Assembly (NCBI GenBank): GCA_016929755.1
Contig: JAFGIF010000146.1
Span: 1 to 44,699, forward strand
Direction: 5' to 3'
Source: Deltaproteobacteria bacterium
Lineage (GTDB): Bacteria; Desulfobacterota; Desulfomonilia; UBA1062
DNA: 44,699 bases
Of this stretch, positions 10,446 to 19,800 are shown piece after piece (position 1 is the stretch's first letter; every line of letters begins with the position of its first letter). The notes beneath the pieces were generated by a model that was given only the letters and a program-made list of their open reading frames with translations, searched no databases and was not told the origin of the DNA. The position numbers were made by a program, and so were the translations under genes.

Positions 10446-11581
10446 CTCATATTTTCTTCGGACATAGCAAAAAGATCAAGGCCTTTCAGAACTGTATGAG
10501 CATATTGTTTATTATGGGTTACCGGCGCTGCATGCGTACCTGGCAAGAATTGAAGCGTGCACCGGGTTCCTGCCTGGAAGGCCCCGGGGAAATATTTGTG
10601 CCAGAATGCATTTACTTCGGCTGGCGCCGGTTGCAACAAATCAGCCACACCGCTCTGAGCAGGGTCCATGCAGGTGTCATCACGCGCGAAAACCACCACG
10701 ATATTTCTCAACCGTGAAAGAGGGAAGTTTTGATCATCACAGTACAGGGTGCAATCTTGGATATCTTTGCAGAGCCGGGAACACTTACCCGGCTGCAAAT
10801 GGACAAGGGCCGAAGGTACGGAACGGGCAAAATCGCCCACAATCCCCTTGGTGAGGCCCCAGCCTGATCGCAGAACATCTCCCGTATACCCGGTAAAACC
10901 AAGCTTTGATATTCTCAAGGATTCTCCGAGAAAATTAAGAAGCAATCCCGCCTCTGACCATCTCTCAAATCCGGCGGGACATACCTGGGCAAGACCCAGA
11001 GTTGCATCCGGATATGCGTAGCAGAAACGCCTAGCCAGAATCGCACCATGCGACCAGCCGACAGCGACAAGCTGGGTGCTGATCGAGCCAGGACCTTCTG
11101 ATATTTCTAAGCCTTGTATCTTGACTGATATATCACAAAGTGGAGCATAACCTTCAATGCGAATGCCGCTTTGGGCGAAAATATATCTGATCATTGCCAT
11201 CAGGACCACTTCCTTGCCCCGGTCCCCTCTCCAGTTCGGATCACTGCCATATGGAGTATCGCATACCGGCACAATAACGATTCCGGATTTGCTCTTAAGC
11301 GCCAGTTCGGATGAAAACTTATGGGCATCAGCGGGCCGTTGCCCATGCCCGCTGAAAAAAACGATCGCCGGACCATTCAGACCGCCACGGATTTCATCAG
11401 CGGTCAGTTCCTGTTCACTGCGGGTATCAGTGAAAACATAATATCCGTTAAGCCTCTCACAGTTGAAATTTATCGCAATTTTTCCGGTTAAAACCTTCTC
11501 GGGAACATGGCGCTGGGAAGCCTCTAAGCCGGTCACCACGAGTACGACCCCCAGAATACCCAAGGCAATACATTTGATCAT
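10442..11581 (-). CDS. Secreted alpha/beta-hydrolase-like protein of unknown function
   Basis: ORF 10442..11653; likely start at the internal ATG 11581 (MIKCIALGILGVVLVVTGLEA signal peptide). Nucleophile elbow VGWSHGAI (GxSxG), late PGTHAAP His; 4-bp overlap with the nuclease gene. Confidence 0.65.
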   Translation of the reverse strand: MIKCIALGILGVVLVVTGLEASQRHVPEKVLTGKIAINFNCERLNGYYVFTDTRSEQELTADEIRGGLNGPAIVFFSGHGQRPADAHKFSSELALKSKSGIVIVPVCDTPYGSDPNWRGDRGKEVVLMAMIRYIFAQSGIRIEGYAPLCDISVKIQGLEISEGPGSISTQLVAVGWSHGAILARRFCYAYPDATLGLAQVCPAGFERWSEAGLLLNFLGESLRISKLGFTGYTGDVLRSGWGLTKGIVGDFARSVPSALVHLQPGKCSRLCKDIQDCTLYCDDQNFPLSRLRNIVVVFARDDTCMDPAQSGVADLLQPAPAEVNAFWHKYFPGAFQAGTRCTLQFLPGTHAAPVTHNKQYAHTVLKGLDLFAMSEENMR

Positions 11582-11770
11582 GCTTATCTCCCTATAAATC
11601 ATCCATTCAAAAGTTAAAATTCGATTATATCCAATCTGCCCGGGAGTTAACAACCCTATTATTAGGGTTCAATCAGCTCCACTCTTGGATTCGATTTCAA
11701 ATCCGACGTGTGAGACACCGAGGGCCTACGTTGGTTTAAGGCATGAGGTGAACCAGGGTATATTATAATC

Positions 11771-11798
11771 AAAAAAGGGGGCAAACAACTCTGCCCCC
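11771..11798 (-). terminator. Rho-independent terminator downstream of the OB-fold gene
   Basis: On the minus strand GGGGGCA-GAGTTGTT-TGCCCCC followed directly by TTTTTT. Confidence 0.85.
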
Positions 11799-11876
11799 AC
11801 AACTAAAATATTATTTCATATGCAAATCTTTTTTTCGCCTGATCAATTGTTATAGATTATCGGCTTAAACATTTTA

Positions 11877-12467
11877 TTAAAAGCCGAATCCTTCAGGCAG
11901 TTCACTTTCCGGTGTTCCGGCCGGCACCCACGAGAGATCAAGGATGGTGTAGGTCGGGCTCGATTTCTTGAAGATCGGCACCACTTTCATACCGATATCC
12001 GGCTCTCCGATAGAAAGATAACTCATCAGAATCGTTGCAACACCATCAAATTCAATGTTTATAAACTTAATGGGTTTATCAAGAATGGTGAATGCTCCGG
12101 ACCTGTTACAGACCATGAAGGTGTGAATCGTCGCGGTATTCTTGGCCAGATCGGTCATATCAATCACGGTATTCTTCCCGAGACATTCCATGCAATGAAT
12201 CCGGAAAGGCTGATAAATGGTCCCCCGGGATTCACAATCCGGATTATCACACCTGGTGGCCATCAACTTTCCCTGACATAACGATTTAAAGAAAACCGCC
12301 TCGCCGCCGTATGAGTGAATATAGGTCATATCGCGCGGATTGGTAACGCCCATAAGCTGCCAACTGTCATCAGCATTGCGTATAGGCTGATTCGGAGTCA
12401 AGTGATGGAAATCGCCCTTTATTTTATACTGATTATTTTTTACAAATACCTGCCCAAACATACTCAT
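11877..12467 (-). CDS. Zn-ribbon/OB-fold (DUF35) acyl-CoA-associated protein
   Basis: 196 aa; CDNPDCESRGTIYQPFRIHCMEC zinc ribbon followed by OB-like region; directly downstream of a thiolase-fold gene. Confidence 0.85.
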   Translation of the reverse strand: MSMFGQVFVKNNQYKIKGDFHHLTPNQPIRNADDSWQLMGVTNPRDMTYIHSYGGEAVFFKSLCQGKLMATRCDNPDCESRGTIYQPFRIHCMECLGKNTVIDMTDLAKNTATIHTFMVCNRSGAFTILDKPIKFINIEFDGVATILMSYLSIGEPDIGMKVVPIFKKSSPTYTILDLSWVPAGTPESELPEGFGF

Positions 12468-12485
12468 TATGCACCTCCTTCTCTC

Positions 12486-13922
12486 TTAAACATCCTGCTT
12501 GAGTAAATGATCCGGATCCATGAGAATTGTGGATGTGACATGGGATCCAACACCGGCATGCGAAATTGCCAGAGCCCTTTTGGCACCCTTGACCTGCAGA
12601 TCGGTCCAATCCGCGGGTTTTTCACGGTCGAAGCTCTTCCATCTTTTTTCATCACCATGGATTTCAGCCCACCGATTCCAGAGATGAGTCGCTATCTCAA
12701 AGACCTGCATAATTCCGGTTGCTCCAACCGCGTGCATGCATCCGATCAGACCGCCTGAAAGATTGGAGGGCAACCTTCCGCTTTGTCCGGTATGCGGATT
12801 GGTATGGTAACAGTCTCCTGATTCGACGAAGTCCCTACCCTCGCCATATGGCCTGAGGCCGATATCTTCATAGGTCTGTACGTCAGAAATGGTAAAGGCA
12901 TCGTGCAATTCAATTACATCCAGATCTTCCATGGGGTCGGTGATTCCGGCCATGCGGTAACCATACCAGCAAGCCATGCGGGCAGCCAGAAAACCGGTGA
13001 ATCCGGGATACCTGTCTCCGCCCGGGAATCTCTCTCCCAAATCCTTGTACAGATCTGCTGTTTCATTGGGCAGCAATGGAATTTCCATATCGCGCCGGTC
13101 GGCAGGCCGCAGGGTATGCGATCCGGCAGCCACCCAGACCCTCAGTGGTTTATTCTTTGTATTTCTGGTAAGCTTCATGGCAGTGGCTTCATCACAGATT
13201 ATGCAGCAGGCAGCCCCGACACTCATCAGGCAGCAGTCAAGGGCACGCAACGGGAAGGCAACTACGGGTGATTCCAGAACATCATCAACCGTTATATTCA
13301 TCGACCCGTGAGCATATGGGTTCATACGGGCATATCCACGGTGTTTGACGGCAATCTCGGCCAGTGTTTTCCGAAAAGAATCCTCTTCCTTGCCAAAAAC
13401 CTTCCAATACTTCTGGGCCATGACCGCATAATAACCGGTATAGATATGGCCCAACGGAGTCTCCCAGTCCTTGTCCGCGGCACACGAGATCAGGAAATTG
13501 CCTTCGTCGGTGGGCACCTCATCCATCCGCTCCCAACCCATGGCCAGGGCACAGTCCGAGTATCCCGAAGCGACCGCCTTGACAGCCTCCCAGATTGTCG
13601 ATCCACCGGTGGCCCCTCCTGTTTTGACACCGATGGTACCCAGCGGATCAAGACCTAGGCGGTCATGGATTACGGCCTCTCCAAGCAGCTGGTCGCCGAA
13701 ATGATCGGCAAAATGACCATAGTAAGCTGTGTGAATATAACTTTTCAACTCTGCCGGGGTCATATCGATCAACTCCGCCGCCTGGGTCAAGGCATCAATA
13801 CACAATTCTTCGGTCCGCTTGCCGGGAAATGCACGGTCGAACTTAGACTGTCCGGCCGTCACCAGATACACCGGTTTCATCATTTTCGGAATCTTGAGTT
13901 GTTCTTCACTGAATTTAATCAT
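12486..13922 (-). CDS. Thiolase-superfamily (SCP2-like) protein, probably lacking the nucleophilic Cys
   Basis: 478 aa; GVKTGGATGGSTIWEAVKAVASGYSDCALAMGWERM, IELHDAFTISDVQTYEDIGL, LSGGLIGCMHAVGATGIMQVFE. Confidence 0.88.
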   Translation of the reverse strand: MIKFSEEQLKIPKMMKPVYLVTAGQSKFDRAFPGKRTEELCIDALTQAAELIDMTPAELKSYIHTAYYGHFADHFGDQLLGEAVIHDRLGLDPLGTIGVKTGGATGGSTIWEAVKAVASGYSDCALAMGWERMDEVPTDEGNFLISCAADKDWETPLGHIYTGYYAVMAQKYWKVFGKEEDSFRKTLAEIAVKHRGYARMNPYAHGSMNITVDDVLESPVVAFPLRALDCCLMSVGAACCIICDEATAMKLTRNTKNKPLRVWVAAGSHTLRPADRRDMEIPLLPNETADLYKDLGERFPGGDRYPGFTGFLAARMACWYGYRMAGITDPMEDLDVIELHDAFTISDVQTYEDIGLRPYGEGRDFVESGDCYHTNPHTGQSGRLPSNLSGGLIGCMHAVGATGIMQVFEIATHLWNRWAEIHGDEKRWKSFDREKPADWTDLQVKGAKRALAISHAGVGSHVTSTILMDPDHLLKQDV

Positions 13923-13974
13923 ACATCCACCTCTCTACATTAATTTTTTATAAAAAACATTTCACTGGCTTATT

Positions 13975-14517
13975 TTATAAGGTTCCCACCCAGAACACGA
14001 CTGCCGGTCCCCGCGATTTATTGCTGATCATCTGCTTATCAGGTAAAGACCAGTACTGAACCGAATCACCGGTTTGCAGGCTAAAAGTTTTTTCTCCATG
14101 TACAAGCTCCACAGTGCCTTTCAGAACGCACAAGGTTTCCTGGGAATTTTTGATATTCTTTCTGCCCGGTATTTGGCTACCCGGCCTGAGCACGATGATG
14201 GAGCTGTCAATGACCCTTCTGTTTTCCGGTGCAAAAAACCTACGGGTAACAAAACCCGTATGAGGAAGCTCCCAATCCGACCATTCCGATTTACGTATTA
14301 CTACCAGTTTTTCCTGGTTTTGAGCCTGTTTTATAACATCGCCGGCCTCGATCCCGATGGCATTGCATATATTCACCAGCTTCTCTACCGAAGGAGAATT
14401 GACATCGTTTTCAACCTGGGACAGAAATCCCTCCGAGATGCCGGCTTTTTCGGCAACAGCCTTCAAGGTGAGCTTACGACTTTTTCTCTCTTTTCTAAGA
14501 ACCGAACCCAAATTCAT
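13975..14517 (-). CDS. XRE-family transcriptional regulator with C-terminal cupin domain
   Basis: 180 aa; HTH LTLKAVAEKAGISEGFLSQVENDVNSPSVEKLVNICNAIGI, cupin LCVLKGTVELVHGEKTFSLQTGDSVQY. Confidence 0.92.
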   Translation of the reverse strand: MNLGSVLRKERKSRKLTLKAVAEKAGISEGFLSQVENDVNSPSVEKLVNICNAIGIEAGDVIKQAQNQEKLVVIRKSEWSDWELPHTGFVTRRFFAPENRRVIDSSIIVLRPGSQIPGRKNIKNSQETLCVLKGTVELVHGEKTFSLQTGDSVQYWSLPDKQMISNKSRGPAVVFWVGTL

Positions 14518-14578
14518 AATTATCCAAATAAAGTTAATTTTTAGTATTAGTTAATTTGTATCATAATATAATTTTTTG

Positions 14579-14597
14579 TGTCAATTAATTATTGACA
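14579..14597. promoter_or_regulatory. Palindromic operator candidate in the divergent XRE/acyl-CoA dehydrogenase region
   Basis: Perfect inverted repeat TGTCAAT-TAATT-ATTGACA; each arm supplies a TTGACA -35 hexamer facing outward. Confidence 0.55.
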
Positions 14598-14620
14598 TTT
14601 GTATATATTTTTGTTGATAT
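14592..14620 (+). promoter_or_regulatory. Candidate sigma-70 promoter for the acyl-CoA dehydrogenase gene
   Basis: TTGACA - 17 nt - TGATAT. Confidence 0.55.
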
Positions 14621-14793
14621 GTGAATCAATCTTATATGTTGTTGTGAAATCATTCTATGTTTTATGGATTATATGGAGAAGATTATCGCTAGACATGTAA
14701 CACCAGCCATTAAATGGCCAGACGGTGGATGCCTGATAAAAATGGTGATGCAACCATAATTGAAATTCTATTAAATGAACAAAGGAGTTTATC

Positions 14794-15957
14794 ATGACAG
14801 AACTTACCAATGAGGAAAAATTGCTTGCTGAAACCATGTATAAGTGGGCGCTTAACGAAATTGCGCCAATTCAGGAAGAGATCGACGAACAAGACAAACT
14901 GCCTGCTGATTTCTTTACCAAACTGGGCCAATTGGGCATGCTGGGCATCACCATCGATGAAGAATACGGGGGCTCCGGACAGGGCATCATGATGCAGGCC
15001 CTGGCCGTCGAGCAGCTCAGCCGCATTTCACCTGCCCTGGGCATGACATACGGTGCCCATTCAAACTTATGCGCCAATAACATCCATAAAAACGGCAACA
15101 AAGCACAGAAGAGTACGTATCTGCCACCGATGTGCACCGGAGAACATATCGGAGCGCTGTGCCTGACCGAGCCCAATGCCGGGTCGGACGCTCTGGGCGG
15201 AATGTCGACCAGGGCCCGTAAAGACGGCAACCGCTACATCATGAACGGAACAAAGATGTTCATCACCAACGGTAGTGTTGCCGATACCCTGCTGGTTTAT
15301 GCCAAAACCGCCCCGGAGCTTGGAGCACATGGCATCAGTGCCTTTATCGTTGAATCTCGATGGCCCGGAGTTACGGTATCCAAAAAACTCAAAAAATGCG
15401 GCATGCGGGGATCGCCGACTTCGGAACTCAGCTTTGAAGACGTCGAGGTTCCTGCCGATAACCTGGTGTATGAAGAGAACATGGGTGTGCATGTGGTTAC
15501 TTCCGGCCTGGCCTATGAACGCATCGTACTGTCCGGTGGATCGCTGGGTATGGCTGAACAGGCCCTTGAATACTCCATTAAATATGCCAAGGAACGCGAG
15601 CAGTTCGGCAGACCCATCAAGGATTTCCAGATGATCCAGCAAAAACTGGCCGATATGTACTGCCAGACAGAGGCATCAAGAGGATTGGTGTATAAAGCTG
15701 CACGATTCGCCGACAGCCCACAGGGCAAACGCGGCGGCAAAGGAACAGAACTCGACAAACTTGCAGCCGCCGCCATTCTCTTTGCCGCCGAATCAGCCAC
15801 CAGGGTCTGTAGCGATGGTATCCAGATTCACGGCGGTTACGGGTACTGTCTCGAATATCCGATCCAGAAACTGTGGAGAGATGCCAAACTATATGAAATA
15901 GGAGCGGGAACTTCCGAAATTCGGCGTATGATCATCGCCCGGGAACTTTGTCGTTGA
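14794..15957 (+). CDS. Acyl-CoA dehydrogenase, isovaleryl-CoA dehydrogenase-like
   Basis: 387 aa; ALCLTEPNAGSDALGG, catalytic-Glu context GLAYERIVLSGGSLG (isovaleryl-CoA dehydrogenase position), LYEIGAGTSEIRRMIIAREL. Confidence 0.92.
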   Translation: MTELTNEEKLLAETMYKWALNEIAPIQEEIDEQDKLPADFFTKLGQLGMLGITIDEEYGGSGQGIMMQALAVEQLSRISPALGMTYGAHSNLCANNIHKNGNKAQKSTYLPPMCTGEHIGALCLTEPNAGSDALGGMSTRARKDGNRYIMNGTKMFITNGSVADTLLVYAKTAPELGAHGISAFIVESRWPGVTVSKKLKKCGMRGSPTSELSFEDVEVPADNLVYEENMGVHVVTSGLAYERIVLSGGSLGMAEQALEYSIKYAKEREQFGRPIKDFQMIQQKLADMYCQTEASRGLVYKAARFADSPQGKRGGKGTELDKLAAAAILFAAESATRVCSDGIQIHGGYGYCLEYPIQKLWRDAKLYEIGAGTSEIRRMIIARELCR

Positions 15958-15963
15958 GGCTGA

Positions 15964-16656
15964 TTAATCCTTGCATAAGGTTCCCTTGTCAATATCTATG
16001 ATCGTATGGCCTCCGGGAAATGTCTTGGTGACATACTCCTGGAGGTTTTCTATTTTCCGAATAACATTGCTAATATTACGGGCCTCGCTCAGCACCTGCT
16101 GCGCCATTTCTCTGATCTTCTCATCCCGAGTTGTTTTCTGGATTTCATTAGCCTGGCCCATCAATACAGTCAATGGCTGAGAAACCTCATGCGCGGTGGT
16201 GCTTGCCATCTGGGTAATAATTTCAAGTTGCTTGATTTTTTCCTGTTTTTCGATCAGTCCCAGAAAATCAAAGGCCTTTTTAACAGTCAACGTTAAAAGA
16301 TCCGGACTGAAAGGCTTGATTACATAGTCATAGGCACCGAGTCTGAGGGCCTCGATCGCATTGTCGATAGTGACATACCCGGTGATTACAACGACCAGAC
16401 TTTGCAGTTTGCGTTTATGGATATAATCAATGATTCCAAATCCATCAATATCAGGCATTCTCAAATCCGTAATCACAACCGGAAAGAACTCCTCTGTCAG
16501 AATGCGGATCCCCTTCTCGCCGCCGATAGCCTTGACAACATCGATGCCTTGTTCAGCTAGAATATCCTCCACCAGGCAGCAAACACCTTCATCATCATCT
16601 ATGACCAGGACTTTCTTGAGTTTAGTGTATTGCATGTTGAAAAGCATATTGATCAC
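15964..16656 (-). CDS. Response regulator with C-terminal HisKA-type dimerization domain, no HATPase domain
   Basis: 230 aa; REC domain (VLVIDDDEGVCCLVEDILAEQG, VVITDLRMPDIDGFG, YVIKPFS) then MASTTAHEVSQPLTVLMGQANEIQ H-box; ends right after IIDIDKGTLCKD. Confidence 0.85.
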   Translation of the reverse strand: MINMLFNMQYTKLKKVLVIDDDEGVCCLVEDILAEQGIDVVKAIGGEKGIRILTEEFFPVVITDLRMPDIDGFGIIDYIHKRKLQSLVVVITGYVTIDNAIEALRLGAYDYVIKPFSPDLLTLTVKKAFDFLGLIEKQEKIKQLEIITQMASTTAHEVSQPLTVLMGQANEIQKTTRDEKIREMAQQVLSEARNISNVIRKIENLQEYVTKTFPGGHTIIDIDKGTLCKD

Positions 16657-16774
16657 TAATAATTGAGTAAAGACAGATAATCAAGAACAAGAATACTTAT
16701 CAACCTATCTACAATATATTTTTAAATGGACTAGATATCGGGAACGACCCGTCAATCAATACCGTCCAAGAGGG

Positions 16775-16963
16775 CTAATTATCATTCTTAGTCAGACTCA
16801 TATTGCCCAGATAGGTGTGAACCAGAGCTACCATGGGTGTTAGGATTGGATCATAGTTGTCTTTGTATTTTACCACGAAGCGTTCGCCTGCAAAATATAT
16901 TACCACCGGCCTGACATCATCCCACTTTTCAATGCCTGTCTGTCTAAATTCATTCATCGTCAT
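16775..16963 (-). CDS. Small hypothetical protein (internal start of ORF 16775..17197)
   Basis: 62 aa MTMNEFRQTGIEKWDDVRPVVIYFAGERFVVKYKDNYDPILTPMVALVHTYLGNMSLTKNDN with AAGCAGG upstream as possible RBS; the upstream part of the ORF reads poorly as protein. Confidence 0.35.
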   Translation of the reverse strand: MTMNEFRQTGIEKWDDVRPVVIYFAGERFVVKYKDNYDPILTPMVALVHTYLGNMSLTKNDN

Positions 16964-17232
16964 CGCTGTAACCTGCTTTAATTTATCTAAAGTATTATAT
17001 CGGCTGTTTTGCAAATCTCTTAAATTACAAAAGACAAATAAAATTGTAATACCGAATGGTCCTTTAAGAAATATTACAAAACATACCGGAGGCTTATGAT
17101 GCATGAGAGTGATACAACAAGCGATCATCTGAAATCTAATACAATTGACCAAGGCACTCAGATTATGTCTGCTTGCTGATAACGAGTATGAAACCACAAT
17201 TCAGGATTTACACTCACTTCCTCAAGCGTCGC

Positions 17233-19800
17233 TTAAGAGTCTTGCGGGAATTCCTCTTTGATCTTGTTTTTCAATGTGTAGAGCAAATTCAGGGCATCGA
17301 TAGGTTTCATGCTTTCCAGGTCAAGCCCCATTATCTCCCTGATAATGAAATTGCCATTGGATTCAAACAGGCTGCTCTGAACCGGGAGAACTTCTTGTAT
17401 GCCGGGAACTGATTTCCCCTTGCGGCGAATACCGGACAGGACATTTTTGGCGTTTGCAATCACATCGTCCGGAATGCCGGCCAGCCGGGCTACATGAATA
17501 CCATAACTTTCCCCGATAGCACCCCGTTTGAGTTCTCTCAAGAATACAACATCATGTCCATTATCATCAACGGCCATGTGAAAATTCTTGATATTTTTAT
17601 GCCTGCGGGCCAGATCGGCAAGTTCATGATAGTGGGTGGCAAAAAACGTCCTGGTCTTGTGTTTATCAAGATATTCCGCCACTGCCCAGGCCAGGGACAT
17701 TCCATCGTAGGTTGATGTCCCTCTGCCGATCTCATCCAGGATCACAAGGCTCTGTTCAGTGGCATTATGAAGGATATCTGCTGTTTCGCTCATCTCCACC
17801 AGGAATGTGCTCTGACCGGCAGAGAGATTGTCTAAAGCGCCCACTCTGGTAAATATCCGGTCAACCAGGCCAAGTTTGGCTTTACCGGCAGGCACAAAAC
17901 AGCCGATCTGAGCCATAATTGCAATCAGGGCGATCTGCCGCATGTATGTCGATTTACCAGCCATGTTGGGGCCGGTTATGAGATGCAGCGTGTCCCGTTT
18001 GCCGTCGAACCTGCAATCATTAGGTACAAATTCCCCCACCTTTAACACCTGTTCGACCACAGGATGCCGGGCTGCCTTCAATTCAATTGTCCTGTCCTGT
18101 GTAATTAAGGGACGGGTGTATGACTTTTGCAGGGCAACCCAGGCAAAACATCCCAGCACATCAAGCGTTGCAAGGGCCTCGATCGTGCCCTTAAGATTGG
18201 GAATCTGTTCTATCACAAAAGCTCTCAATTCGCTGAAGATCCGTGTTTCTATTTGATTGATAGCCTCCTGGGCGCCAAGCAGTTTTGCCTCATACTCCTT
18301 GAGTTCAGGAGTAATAAACCGTTCTGCATTGATGAGGGTCTGCTTGCGTATGTAATTCTCCGGCACTTTGTCAGCATATGACTTGGTCACCTCGATATAA
18401 TAACCAAAGACCTTGTTGTAGCCTATTTTCAATGAGGCGATTTTGGTCCTCTGCTTTTCCTGGGCTTCCAGTGAAGCAATCCACTTTCTGGAATCACTCC
18501 TGATTGAACGCAATTCATCCAGCTCCGCATCGATGCCCACAGTAATAACATTCCCGTCAGACAGTTTTGCCGGTGGTTCAGACACAATGGTAGCCTTGAT
18601 TCTTTCCGATATATGTTCCTGAAATACCATCTGATGCATAAGATTGATCAACATCGTTGAAGTTACATCGAAAAGCAGTTTCTGAATCCTGGGAACCTGA
18701 TCAAGGCCAGCGGCAAGTGCTATGAAATCCCTGGGGGATGCTCTATTTGCCGAAACCCTTCCCAGAATGCGTTCCATATCCGGGATATCGCTCAAAAAAT
18801 CCCTCAATCCATTGAGGATGTCGACTCTCGGAACAAAATCACCCACCGCATCCAGACGAGCGTCGATCTCGATCACATCCATAAGGGGAAAGGCCAGCCA
18901 ATCCGACAGTTTTCTGGCACCCATCGAGGTAGTGGTAGCATTGATCATGTGGAATAAGGTATCGCTGTTATTTCTTGCGATGGATTCAAAAAGTTCGAGG
19001 TTACGCTTGGTGTTGGCACCCAGGATCATGTACTTGCCCGGATTATAATAGCGAAGCCCCGTGATGTGGGCCAGAATTCCCTTCTGCGTCTCTTTCACAT
19101 ATTCCAGGATCATACCCGCAGATACCAGTGCTGCAGCATGCTCCTGAAGCCCCAGGCCTTCCACACCGAGCGTCTTGAAGTGAGATCTAACAACCGCTTT
19201 TGCCGTTCTTTCGTCCATCGGCAGATCCATTGAAGTCACATACAGGCCTTCCGGAACAATATCGGGCTGCATTGTCAATACCTCACTGGGCGATATCCGG
19301 TTGACCTCGCTGATAAAATCCTGATGGGACCTCACCTCGGTCACACGGAAATCACCGGTAGATATATCCAGAAAAGCGACACCATACGAACTGGATCTGC
19401 AGTGCGAATATACAGCCATCAGGTAATTGGATTTTTGACTGTCCAACTGATTGTCTTCAACAATCAGTCCCGGGGTGATCACCTGAACTACCTCGCGCGG
19501 CATCAGACCATGGACAGCATCAGATGCACTTCCCTGCTCGCAAACGGCAACTTTTTTACCTTCACGGATCAGCTTTGCAATGTAGGGTGAGGCGCTGTGG
19601 TAGGGCAAACCGCACATGGGTACAGGATTTTCTTTGGCCTTGTCTCTTGTGGTAAGCGCAAGCCCCAGAATTTTCGAGGCAACCAGGGCGTCTTCAAAAA
19701 ACATCTCGTAGAAATCCCCCATGCGATAAAACAGAATAACATCCCGGTAGTTTTTTTTGATCTGAAGATACTGTTGCATCATGGGTGTGAGCTTACTCAT
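17233..19800 (-). CDS. mutS: DNA mismatch repair protein MutS
   Basis: MSKLTPMMQQYLQIKKNYRDVILFYRMGDFYEMFFEDA (mismatch-binding FYE), Walker A TGPNMAGKSTYMRQ, LVILDEIGRGTSTYDG. ORF extends to 19833 but 19800 is the better start. Confidence 0.98.
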   Translation of the reverse strand: MSKLTPMMQQYLQIKKNYRDVILFYRMGDFYEMFFEDALVASKILGLALTTRDKAKENPVPMCGLPYHSASPYIAKLIREGKKVAVCEQGSASDAVHGLMPREVVQVITPGLIVEDNQLDSQKSNYLMAVYSHCRSSSYGVAFLDISTGDFRVTEVRSHQDFISEVNRISPSEVLTMQPDIVPEGLYVTSMDLPMDERTAKAVVRSHFKTLGVEGLGLQEHAAALVSAGMILEYVKETQKGILAHITGLRYYNPGKYMILGANTKRNLELFESIARNNSDTLFHMINATTTSMGARKLSDWLAFPLMDVIEIDARLDAVGDFVPRVDILNGLRDFLSDIPDMERILGRVSANRASPRDFIALAAGLDQVPRIQKLLFDVTSTMLINLMHQMVFQEHISERIKATIVSEPPAKLSDGNVITVGIDAELDELRSIRSDSRKWIASLEAQEKQRTKIASLKIGYNKVFGYYIEVTKSYADKVPENYIRKQTLINAERFITPELKEYEAKLLGAQEAINQIETRIFSELRAFVIEQIPNLKGTIEALATLDVLGCFAWVALQKSYTRPLITQDRTIELKAARHPVVEQVLKVGEFVPNDCRFDGKRDTLHLITGPNMAGKSTYMRQIALIAIMAQIGCFVPAGKAKLGLVDRIFTRVGALDNLSAGQSTFLVEMSETADILHNATEQSLVILDEIGRGTSTYDGMSLAWAVAEYLDKHKTRTFFATHYHELADLARRHKNIKNFHMAVDDNGHDVVFLRELKRGAIGESYGIHVARLAGIPDDVIANAKNVLSGIRRKGKSVPGIQEVLPVQSSLFESNGNFIIREIMGLDLESMKPIDALNLLYTLKNKIKEEFPQDS

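Noticed and set aside
11651-11668. Palindrome AACCCTATTATTAGGGTT upstream of the hydrolase gene
   Set aside because: 6-bp arms only, no clear promoter or regulator nearby; not distinguishable from chance.
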